A stretch of DNA of 20,977 nucleotides from Protostelium mycophagum (Eukaryota > Evosea > Variosea > Protosteliida > Protosteliaceae), in the NCBI GenBank assembly GCA_002081555.1, contig KV920892.1:3676-24652 (forward strand). Direction: 5' to 3'. Position 1 is the stretch's first letter, and each line of letters begins with the position of its first letter. Of the stretch, positions 10,873-20,653 are shown piece after piece. Position numbers and translations under genes: made by a program. The notes under the pieces were generated by a model. It saw only the letters and a program-made list of their open reading frames with translations, did no database searches and was not told the origin of the DNA.

Positions 10873-12663
10873 ATGAAGGTGGTCCTCGACACTGACGATC
10901 TCCTCAAAGATTTCACGCTCCTAATTGGCATTTTAATCGCCTATCTGACCTTTCGATTCAGAACACAGATTCTAGAGACAATTTCAAAATCTGTTGCGCG
11001 CCCTTCGAAGAAAAATCCAACAACTTCAACGATAAAAAATCAGACAGTTCAGAGATCTGGTAAGGGATTAAGTACTTCTGTTGTTGACGCGTCATAGAGG
11101 ACAACGATGCCAGACGTGGATCTCGTGTGGGCATACGATTGACTGGTGTTCATGACAATTCTGACGGTGAAGTGGAAGATACACAAGTAGACACAGCAGA
11201 TCATAACAAAGATGCAAATAACGATGACGAAAATTATTGGGAACAGAACCAAAACACAGACGCAATACAACAAAATGATTACGAAATATTGTACAGAAAG
11301 CCTCCTTCAAAGGTGAAGCTGATCATTACTGATTCCTTCTAAATGTGCATAGATACGTTTACAATGGGATTCCAGACCGACAAGTGTCTTTATCATTAAA
11401 AAATGGCACGATGAAAAAATCACAAAGAAACTTGATCAAGTGGCAAGGTAATTTCAACAAGAAAGACAAGAATACTAATCGTCTTCGAGATGGTTGAAAG
11501 AGAAGCACAACATCACAGTGTATGTCAGCAGCGAAGCTCACGTTGATTTACCACATCTACAGAAGTTTGAAGACTGTAAGCGGGAACGAGACAGATTGTT
11601 ACATCAGCGTGTTACATTGCGGCTTTGCCGATGACCGAGACGCACTATAAATATGATGCAGACACAAAACACTGCACACAACAAAAGAAGACCGCAGCAC
11701 AGACATCTTTTAACGTCTTAATGACGCACATTCACTCTTGTAGTGGAAGATGCCGCTCATCACATCGACCTCATCATCTGCCTCGGAGGTGACGGAACCG
11801 TACTTCACGCCTGTTCTTTATTTGAGAAGAGCATACCGCCGATTGTTGCCTTCAACTTTGGATCTATGGGCTTCCTCACTCCCTTCAACTTTGATTCGTG
11901 GCAAGAAGATCTCAAATCAGTAATCGAAGGAAAATGTTATGCCAAATTAAGACTTAGATTGGAGTGCTCCGTCACAGATAAAGAGGGTAACATCACACAG
12001 AGTCAGTATAGACCTCATCTTCTCGAATATTGAAAGAAGACAGCACATCCTGTGTTCAATGAGGTAGTTTTGGACAGAGGAAGCAGCCCTTATCTATCCT
12101 CTCTGAATTGTTACTGCGATGATAGGATGATCACCAATGTACAAGCAGATGGGTCAGTTAATTCTATCAACATCTCCACATGAAATTGGAATTTCTGATG
12201 AAATTTCAGGATCATCGTCGCCACGGCAACCGGGTCCACCGCGTACTCCTTATCAGCAGGAGGATCATTGATCCATCCACAGCTCCCTTGTATGCTCTTC
12301 ACCCCTATATGCCCCCATTCTTTATCTTTCAGACCTGTTGTGATGCCCGCCTCCGTATGTCTAAAGATAGAAGTGCCAGAAGATGCCTCTGCATCCGCTT
12401 ATGTCTCTTTTGATGGCAGACATAGAACCGAACTGACAAAGGGTTGCTTTGTGACCATGAAAGTTTCCAATTGGCCAGTTCCAAGTGGGTTTCTGATCAA
12501 TTATATGAATTATATAAAAATAAAATTAGAAATATATATTTATGGTTGTAATGCATCTGAGTCTTATACAGCTGTGGCAAAAAACATGGAGATAGGCGAG
12601 TGGTTTCAATCTCTGGCAGAACATCTGAGCTGGAATTTACGGGTCAGACAGAAGCAAAAATAA
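10873..12663 (+). CDS. NAD kinase with N-terminal hydrophobic segment
   Basis: ATP-dependent phosphorylation of NAD to NADP. Exons: 10873-11059, 11098-11312, 11353-11447, 11490-11575, 11744-11986, 12044-12152, 12210-12484, 12572-12663; 433 residues. Residues 14-27 (FTLLIGILIAYLTF) form a hydrophobic stretch like a membrane anchor. An Asp/Asn-rich linker fills about 63-125. The catalytic domain begins LQWDSRPTSVFIIKKW and carries the GGDGT motif (ICLGGDGTVLHA, G209-T213), FGSMGFLTPF, the NE motif (VFNEVVLDRGSSPYLS, N281-E282), VQADG, TGSTAYSLSAGGSLIHP (319-335), TPICPHSLSFRPVVMPA and VSFDGRHR. The usual TPTGS is TATGS here (Ala318). It ends EWFQSLAEHLSWNLR as in animal NADK. An in-frame TGA in the genomic sequence at 12031-12033 is removed by the 57-nt intron 11987-12043. 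AATAAA overlaps the stop. Confidence 0.95.
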
Positions 12664-12664
12664 A
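12659..12664 (+). terminator. AATAAA overlapping the NAD kinase stop codon
   Basis: The hexamer spans the final Lys codon, the TAA stop (12661-12663) and one base beyond. It is a candidate polyadenylation signal. The remaining spacer to 12748 is unremarkable. Confidence 0.4.
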
Positions 12665-12748
12665 GCTATACATACAAAATTCTTTCAAAGTCATCACAAA
12701 GAGAAGAAGAAACAAAAATGTATTCAACTCTCACCTCACTCACTACCA

Positions 12749-12832
12749 TAACTCATCAGTTCTTTTCTTCTCTGAATGTAGATGAGACCTTAACTCATCA
12801 GTTCTTTTCTTCTCTGAATGTAGATGAGACCT
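12749..12832. repeat. Perfect 42-bp tandem duplication
   Basis: Copies 12749-12790 and 12791-12832 are identical over all 42 bases. The second copy encodes the last residues of the minus-strand transmembrane receptor-like protein, and the TAA stop straddles the junction. The first copy lies in its 3' UTR. Identity implies a very recent duplication, or a collapsed/expanded assembly repeat. Confidence 0.95.
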
Positions 12833-13801
12833 ATGATCAACAGCACAAGCAGCACCGATACGACTCCAGTGATGACGATGATCACAAATATGGGGGGTAA
12901 ACTGGTACTGGTTGCTTTTACGAAGGGATAAGGGCTGATGCATCTGTCTGTGGGATAATCATTCGTGGGGTCGTTGTCAAACCATAGTGAACATGTTGCG
13001 AGGTTGTTGAGATAACTATCTCTGGCCATAAATGTGACATTGCCGAAGAAGTATCGAGGTGATCCGAAGAGTGTACTGGCCGTTTGCCCACCCAAATTTG
13101 CGATATAAACTGTTCCACCACGGCTCCCCCATCCTGTTACTGGAGAGAACCTGCTACATTTAATGGACATTTTTATTTATTTATTCATTAGAATCGAATA
13201 ACTTATTCGCAAATAAAAAAAACTCTTTTGTCAGAGTTTGTACCTCGACTGATTGCAGGCTTGCCATATCTGTTGACACGTTTCCATGCAGGGGTATAGT
13301 AATATTTGTGAAGAGCCGACCCCAGGATGACAAGGCGCACAAGCAAACGGGAGAATAGCTTGCAAGCAGCTGTCGTCAATGATAGCTTGCAGTGAATTCG
13401 TTGTGATTTTGACAGTGTTCTGGAGCTGATAGGTGATGGCTGATTGACAACAAGTGAATTGGTTGTATTGGGTGCAGTATCCAAGAACATTCGCGGAAGG
13501 AGGTGAGCCAATGTTACTGCTGTAAAGTTGGTAGGAATTGGCGCAGATGAGATTGTTGTGCAAGCAGTAAAGACCCAAAGTAACGTTCGCATTATTGATC
13601 AATGCCTCACAATCTGTTCCTTCTGGGCAGGTATAACAATCTCTCTGGTTCACAGAGTCATAACCACAAGAAGGCCCAAACACGGGGTCAATCGGGCAAA
13701 CTAAGAATGTAAAGACATTGACGGCTCTGTGCCTCACCATTTTGACTCTGGACGACTACTAGGAGCAGAGCTAGAATGACCCAACAAACCTCAGAGCGCA
13801 T
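12790..13801 (-). CDS. Folate-receptor-like Cys-rich type I membrane protein
   Basis: Exons on minus: 13738-13801, 13244-13700, 12790-13150; 293 residues. It starts MRSEVCWVILALLLVVVQSQ, a clear signal peptide. The ectodomain is Cys-rich with several N-glycosylation sequons. Its core order CC...C...FxCxxCHP...YPCxxxCQQIWQAC...CSLWFD follows the disulfide skeleton of the folate receptor/riboflavin-binding family. A hydrophobic helix at about residues 258-284 (VSVLLVLLIIGLIYI) is followed by the short basic tail QRRKELMS. It is paralogous to the neighbour starting 74 bp away on the opposite strand. Ligand binding is unknown; whether the pocket residues of folate receptors are kept cannot be judged by eye. 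The stop codon is created by the junction of a 42-bp tandem duplication; without it the tail would end YGSE four residues later. Confidence 0.85.
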
Positions 13802-13875
13802 CGTTGTTGGTTGATGTGAACCGGAGATTTACTATTTCAAGAACCATTTTTATTCTTCCGTCGAGCCTCATTCAG
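13802..13875. promoter_or_regulatory. Bidirectional promoter of the paralogous receptor-like pair
   Basis: Seventy-four bp separate the two start codons (minus at 13801, plus at 13876). Both genes must share this region, so they are probably co-expressed. No clear TATA box is seen. Confidence 0.45.
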
Positions 13876-14720
13876 ATGTATCACCACGCGCTTCTCCTCT
13901 TTATATTAGTTATTCCGCTTACTGATGGTTTCTACCAACCAACAGATTTTGTAACATTTCCAGTAACTTGGGTTAATTTCACCTCCAAAGTTGGACAAAA
14001 CACCAAGTGAATTATAATTAATTATCCAGCCGGACTCACACTCGCAGCTGCATTTATCCAACAGGTTACATCAACCAGGCACCACAACAGGTGATCAGGC
14101 TTAAATTGACAACTTTGGAATAATCATCTTCAGGTTGACCTGCCGTTTTGTTCACAATTCTCATCTGGTACTTGTTGTTCTGCAGATTATGCTCGTTGGA
14201 TGGACAGTCAGAGCCAATCCTCTGCAATATACAATAGTCAATGCAGTGGTCTTTTGAGGACACTATTCTGCGGTCTTTGTGACCCTCAAGTGGGAATTGG
14301 ACAGTATGATTTTACTCTTCCTTGCAAACCGATCTGTGACCAGATCTGGGAAACTTGTGGTGCTGCAGGTGTCTCGAGATACAGTAAGAGTTCATATAGT
14401 TGTATATCGTGCTGTTAAAGAGTTAAAGAGTTCTCACTGATTTAGGTTATATGGGCTTCAATCAAACTTCTCTCTTGATGTGGATCGTGGGTGGGATTTC
14501 AGCACAAGGATCGGCCAATACTTATTTCTCCATTGCAGAGTGGTTCAACAGTTATCTTCTCGCACCTCCTGGTACACAGAGCTGCTACAAATGGTACGAC
14601 ACTTCAGTGGACCAAGCAACACTCACCTCTTGTTATTCCCTCTCTACCGGCCCGTTACTGACTCCATCAATACTGCATGTACTGGCTCTAGTGGCAATCC
14701 TTGCCTTGTTTAATATATAG
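13876..14720 (+). CDS. Folate-receptor-like Cys-rich protein with GPI-type tail
   Basis: Exons: 13876-14006, 14048-14090, 14134-14383, 14446-14720; 232 residues. Signal peptide MYHHALLLFILVIPLTDG, then an ectodomain with sequons and the Cys pattern GTCC...NSQC...LFCGLCDPQ...LPCKPICDQIWETC...SCYKWYD. These blocks align with the minus-strand neighbour (FACAPCHPG, YPCMETCQQIWQAC, CSLWFD), so the two are paralogues of the folate receptor-like fold. The C terminus is a short hydrophobic stretch (LHVLALVAILALFNI) after small residues, with no basic tail, as in GPI-anchor signals. Exon 2 is only 43 nt and introns 1 and 2 are 41 and 43 nt. Intron 1 was taken to its second AG because the first would make a 23-nt intron. 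The ligand is unknown. Confidence 0.84.
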
Positions 14721-15054
14721 GATTATTTTTCTTTAATATTTATTGCGAGAAAATCTAATTCTCAATTATAAAATAGATAAAAAGATATTAATACCAACTG
14801 TTCACGGTTTAAAATCAGACTTTATCGGAATAAAGAGTGAAGAATTATAATCCACTCACAAGACTGCGTTAATGCAAAGGGATCAATCAGAACAACATTA
14901 TCAACGAAAATCAATTCGGTTTCCGCACAGGTATTAATAGAGACACCGCAGATGCAGACCAAAGCACGAAAATTCCCTTTGTTGTAGACAGACCATTTTC
15001 GTTTCTGTGGCAAATTGTGCAGAATTGTGAAACAATTCTTTTCCTGTGACCACC
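14721..15054 (+). other. Spacer upstream of AMMECR1
   Basis: These 334 bp show no supportable gene on either strand. The first 90 bp are AT-rich and probably hold the 3' end of the receptor-like gene. The remainder would contain the AMMECR1 promoter and leader. No TATA box or exact AATAAA is seen. Confidence 0.5.
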
Positions 15055-15865
<811 letters not shown>

Positions 15866-15879
15866 TGATAAAATATACT

Positions 15880-15885
15880 TTTATT
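15880..15885 (-). terminator. AATAAA overlapping the coiled-coil gene stop codon
   Basis: On minus the stop and signal read TAATAAA. With only 18 bp between the two convergent stop codons, the 3' UTR and poly(A) site of each gene must extend into the other's coding exon or be extremely short. Confidence 0.4.
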
Positions 15886-17029
15886 ATCTGTTGTCCCTGC
15901 TCCGAGGAGAGACCGCTGAACTTGGCCTACTCTGTACACTATCCCTGTCATTGTGATGGTTTATATAAGCGGTGTCTAAACCCTCATGATGTGATGCACT
16001 CCTGTGTTCTTGAGATAAATTCCTGCTGGAATTGTCTGTGAGCTTGGCTATCTCTTCTTCTTTACTCTGCAGTTGCTGCTCCCTCTCTTGAAGGTCTGCC
16101 CTCAGCAATCCTATCTTTGCATCTCTCATGTTGAGCTGTTTGCCCAAGAGTTGTGCACATATTCCTACTTTATAAATTATTTTGCACACAAATAAATCAT
16201 TACCTTTAAGCTCTTGGACTTTCGCCTTCAGGTTCTTGTTTTCATCTTCTAACATTCGGACCCGATACGCCATAACCTTCAGTTTATGATTGGAAGACCT
16301 CTCGGGACTTGACACCGGGCTCATTATCTTGCCGATGTGTTCAGCGAGCTCTTGGAGTGTATCTTCTGTTTTTTTTAGCGACTGTTCAAGGCTTGTATTT
16401 CCTTTTCCGCCTCTTAATGTCTGTTGTGATGATCAGCTTCCGGAGCATCTGCCGCAACATCACCTCAATCTCTTGAGTGGCATCTTCTAGCTGCGCTCTT
16501 AACTCATTCTCTCCTTGTGATCTATTGAGATCATAAAGCGTTCTGTACAGTCTATCCATTCTCTGCTGATATCTCTGTTCAGCTTCCTGCCGCACAGCAG
16601 GGGAGGCCGTGTAAGTCTGAGTCAATCAATTCTCGGTTGTTGGTGCCAACCATACTCACAGGCTCAGGTTCGTAATCGTCGTGATATTGATCCCTTGGTG
16701 AAGAGGAAACACTGCCTGGGGATGTCATGCTGGCTGCCTTTCTCATTCTCTGCGTATCTTGGAAGGATAAGTGCTTTCTCGCCTCGCCACTCCGGATGGG
16801 GGCATCCGAACGAGAATTGAAGTGTTGATTTCCACCTGTTGGAGAGTAAGGTTCAGGGCTGAGATGTGCTCTGCGAGGTTGACTTGCAGGTGAATGAGTG
16901 TGTTTGTATCTGGAACTGTCACAATCCTCTGTATGCATCAGCTTCTCACCTGGGATTTACTGGAGAGCCACAAATGTCACAGGTTTGATGTTGATTATTC
17001 TGCTGGATTCTGAAAGCTGGTGAATCCAT
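15884..17029 (-). CDS. Coiled-coil protein with N-terminal CxxC, unknown family
   Basis: Exons on minus: 16950-17029, 16660-16915, 16464-16616, 16204-16381, 15884-16167; 316 residues. The N terminus has a single CDIC pair (C17, C20) like half a zinc site. A Ser/Pro/Arg-rich, probably disordered region follows (about 27-112). Then come charged helical segments: QEAEQRYQQRMDRLYRTLYD and RAQLEDATQEIE, then KKTEDTLQELAEHIGKI, MLEDENKNLKAKVQELK and LLRADLQEREQQLQSKEEE. These have leucine/hydrophobic heptads typical of coiled coils. It ends in a Ser/Arg/His-rich tail. Two introns are very short (34 and 36 nt). The acceptor at 16382 was picked because it restores frame in phase 0; another acceptor could change a few residues there. 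I do not recognise a family; a scaffold or cytoskeletal role is only a guess. Confidence 0.72.
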
Positions 17030-17143
17030 CGTCTTTGCAGCTGCAACTGAACGACCGTTAATGTGGACCGTTTGGCGCCAACTGATTAACCTCGGTGTAA
17101 AACGACATTTGCTTTTCATGAAAAATCACCATAACTTTTTCCG

Positions 17144-18592
17144 ATGATGAGATCCTTCATCCTCTTAAGCTTCATCTTGGGGACTTTAGCCTCGGCATCC
17201 TTTCGTAATTTTTTCCCGAACGGTTATAATGTCCCCTGCCCCACTTTTGAGCCTTCTGTGACTGATTGCTCAAGCAATGGAACGTGTCAAGCACACGGGC
17301 ACTCCACTTGTACTAATGGTCTCTCCAGCATGAACATCTTACAGTGGGGTATTACGACATGTTGAAATGATGATCCTGATCCTCCTTTCCAGGAAATGAT
17401 GCTAAGGCTACTGGCTATGTGTGGAATTATCAATTATGCACTTCCGACTCAGACGGAGATGGAGCCTATAATGGTTTTGAATTGGGTATGAAACTTCTTG
17501 TGTAAAATCTAACCCCACAGGTGATCCGTGTTGCGTGTGGACTCTAGGAGCCACGCCCAGAAGAACAGCGAAGCTCGGTCACCCAGGTTTTAAGAGCAGT
17601 AATAACAGCGATCTTCCTTCTTGCAGATCATCGAGTGAGTGCGGTTCATGACTTGGTGTTCGTCTTTAAATATGGTTAGTTATTCCTCAAACACCACCCA
17701 CCGGTTTGCAAGTGATTGATCAAACTGCGACAACATTAACATTGAGCTGGTCAGAGCCCACAGACAGGTTTACTATTTTTCTCAAAAGTAATGCCGTAAC
17801 CCAACGTATAGTTGTGCCTGCGGTTACTCGATCAGATACCAAGCTTGGGACTATTTTGACGCATCTAACGTCAGTCTCATTGGACTTGCAAATTCCACCT
17901 TCAATAATATTACCAATGTGACCACACCCTTTCCTGGGGGATATTTTGGATTCGGAAACATCACGGTAGTTCCTTTCTTGGCCAGTGCCAACCTTTCTCA
18001 GGTTTGACGACACACACCCGCCAACTACTTCTAACGGAAACAGACCATAACGGGGCTCAACGCAACATCTTCCTACAATATCTCAGTGTGCTCCAACAAC
18101 TTCCCCAATGAGGTTTTCACAACTAATTCCCGCTTTGGCGCCTCAATCATCGGCATGACCACCCGATCAACAAGTTGTACACCTTTACATTAATGGAGGA
18201 ACTCACTTTCTCAGTCCCTGGACAGATGAACAGGGTCACAGTCAAGACTGGCAACAGCTACAAAGGTGTTTTATTCTCTTGGACGCCCCCAACAAATCCT
18301 GGAGGGGCTCCTATATTCAATTACACTCTTCAACTTCAGAATGTTGTTGCCTATCAAGGTCTACAAACTTCCATTTCCATCAATCTCAACCCAGGTATGT
18401 CTATATATATCTATATACTCCACCTCTTACACAAGATCAGGGCAGACGTATTCAGCGAGAATACGGGCTGAGAACGCATTTGGACCCGGCCCATACTCTT
18501 CATATCTTTATTTTTTGTCTCCTATCAACAGTGGTCATTCCTTCCACCCCTTATACTTGCTCGCATCGATCTTAGCCTTAGCACTCTTATAA
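17144..18592 (+). CDS. Temptin-like / fibronectin III surface protein with GPI-type tail
   Basis: Exons: 17144-17348, 17393-17485, 17521-17634, 17680-17767, 17812-18001, 18044-18173, 18215-18394, 18441-18592; 383 residues. Signal peptide MMRSFILLSFILGTLASA. Residues about 20-137 resemble the temptin-type Cys domain: FPNGYNVPCP, then LCTSDSDGDGAYNGFELGDP, CCVWTLGATP and LGHPG, with the acidic DSDGDG loop likely to bind calcium. Two fibronectin III domains follow. The first starts near TPPTGLQVIDQTATTLTLSW. The second has VLFSWTPPTNPGGAPIFNYT and ARIRAENAFGPGPYSS. The C terminus (SFHPLYLLASILALALL) looks like a GPI-anchor signal. The ectodomain has many N-glycosylation sequons. Likely a cell-surface adhesion or signal-binding protein. 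The first FN3 domain is the least secure part because of its many tiny introns. AATAAA overlaps the stop. Confidence 0.8.
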
Positions 18593-18596
18593 TAAA
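18591..18596 (+). terminator. AATAAA overlapping the temptin-like gene stop codon
   Basis: Stop and signal read TAATAAA. The 135-bp spacer to the convergent PPAT stop (18728) is AT-rich and has no other feature. Confidence 0.4.
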
Positions 18597-18727
18597 ATAG
18601 ATTGATGTATAATAGAATATAACGCATCATTCACAAAAGCTTTTATCTCTCTCACAACTACCACTCATCCACCTAATCATAGTCAATATATCATATCACC
18701 TATTATTTTAATCATATATTATTAATG

Positions 18728-20653
18728 TTAGAGAATGCTGACCTCGAGTGGGTAGACACCGGTGAAGCAAGCACCGCAGTATCCTCCTTTTTGATGTTCT
18801 GGAAGACCTGATTTAACGGCATTATTCAACCCCTCGTTCGAGAGATAAGCGAGAGAATTTGCACCGATGATTTTGCATATCTCATCGTTGGTCTTATTAT
18901 GGGCCACAAGCTGGTCTGTTGTGGCAAAATCAATACCCTGTAATGATTATCACCATCTATTATTATTATCACTCTTTACCATGAAGCAAGGGCTTATTAA
19001 CGGTGGACTTGATATTCTCACGTGAACCTCCAAGGCACCGGCAGTTCTGACGACCTGATCTTTTTATATATAATATATTAATATATATTATAATATGATT
19101 AATATATATAGGATATTACCTTCAAGAGATGAGCAAGAGTATTTCCTCTGACGATAGAATCATCGACCAATACGACCCTCTTTCCCCTTATATTCTCTAC
19201 GAGAGGGTTGAATTTAAGGTCGATACCAGACTTTCTCTCCTTCTGAGTGGGCTGAATAAAAGTCCTGTAGATGTATCTATTCTTCATTAACCCATCCAAG
19301 TAGGGAATTCCTGATTGTACAGCGTATCCCATAGCTGCTTGTAATGAGGAGTCTGGTACTCCGATCACGACATCAGCATCTACAGGTGCCTCTATTGCGA
19401 GTTGCTTTCCGAGTCTCTGGCGGACGGAATATACCAACTGATCTTCAATGTAGGAGTCTGGCCTGGCAAGATAGACATACTCAAATATGCAAAGTGCCTG
19501 GTGTGTTGATTCCCTTCCTTGTACAGAGTGTAGTCCCTCTTCGTCTATATGAATGATCTCCCCTATCGATATCAACAGAATCATACATATCGATACGACT
19601 ATATACCTGGCTGTACTTCTCTCAGATAGGTAGCACCGACGATATTGAGAGCACATGTTTCTGAGGCTAAGCAGTATCTCTTCACCTCTTTTCCCTCTGA
19701 ATTGAGCATTTGAATGACACCTACTTGTTCAGTCAAAGTATCGGTTTTGAGGTTACCGATGTTGAGGGGTCTCATTCCAAGGCAGTCTCTACAACCATAT
19801 ATCCCTTTTGGAGTCTGTATACAAAGAGAATAAGCACCCTCAGCCTTGTGTATTTGATCAGTACCATGACTAGTAGTAGTACTCTCTGGTATTATTATTA
19901 TTTACCCTGTCCATAAAATTCTTAATTCTGGCCTCCCAGTTTGGACCGTGACTCTCATCTTCTTTTGGGTTTGAGGCCAAGCATTGTGTAATCACTTCAA
20001 TATCACTCTCCTTCTGAAAGGCAATACTACCTCCTTCAAATTCTGTAATATAATAATATTGCATCAAAATGTTCCTACCCTCCCTTAAGCAGCTCCTTTC
20101 TTAATTTCTTTTGTGTGGTGATGTTTCCATTTTCTGCCACAGCTATTTTTCCATGATATGTGTGAACCTTCATTTGTTACACGATTGACAGCATTATGAG
20201 GGAACTTACCACTGAGGGCTGTGCATTATTAAGACTCGAGCCACCAGCTGTAGAATAACGTGTGTGACCAACACCCATGTGACCTTTTAGCTCCTTCAGA
20301 TTTGTCTCCGTGAAGACCTGCAGTTCGTCACATGATGATTCAGAAAATCGGAAAGGTTGGTTACCTGTGTAACAAGACCAACACCAGCTTTGAAATATGT
20401 GTTCTCCATGCTGTCTTGTGTCACAATGCCACAAGATTCCTACCCCATCTTAGACTCTTTTGACAAAGTCTCTCACCTGTCCACGATGTTGAAGAGCAAT
20501 CAGTGCCAGAGATATCAATCTCCCCACTCCTTCAATCTCAGGAGCATAAATTCCAAACACCCCACATTTCTCCTTTGGATCATCTTCCAAGAGGGCGCTT
20601 TCTTCATGATTGGACCATTGTGTGGTATCTGTGAAGTCGAAGTGCTTCTCCAT
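18728..20653 (-). CDS. PPAT: Amidophosphoribosyltransferase (glutamine PRPP amidotransferase), 4Fe-4S type
   Basis: First committed step of de novo purine synthesis: PRPP plus glutamine to phosphoribosylamine. Exons on minus: 20477-20653, 20365-20439, 20210-20317, 20079-20167, 19906-20026, 19607-19844, 19120-19562, 18980-19054, 18728-18937; 511 residues. A 29-residue propeptide precedes the Ntn nucleophile C30 ([12 protein letters not shown]). Glutaminase blocks: [58 protein letters not shown] and [12 protein letters not shown]. Synthase blocks: [13 protein letters not shown] (C294), VGVPDSS-like [16 protein letters not shown] and the PRPP loop [13 protein letters not shown] (399-411). C294, C440 (LISPCFMGID), C496 and C499 ([11 protein letters not shown]) are the four cluster ligands of the Bacillus/animal type, absent in yeast. 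The propeptide and cysteines together suggest maturation by cleavage and cluster assembly. Confidence 0.96.

Noticed and set aside
11986-12043. In-frame TGA in NAD kinase suggesting stop-codon reassignment or a pseudogene
   Set aside because: A GT-AG intron with correct phase removes it and joins two conserved blocks exactly.
10872-12663. Shared pathway between NAD kinase and the GFA-PuuE gene
   Set aside because: Divergent neighbours in a compact genome are common; no functional link is shown by sequence alone.
14007-14029. 23-nt intron in the GPI receptor-like gene
   Set aside because: Too short for splicing; the next AG at 14047 gives a 41-nt intron, keeps the same phase and adds a Cys expected in the family.
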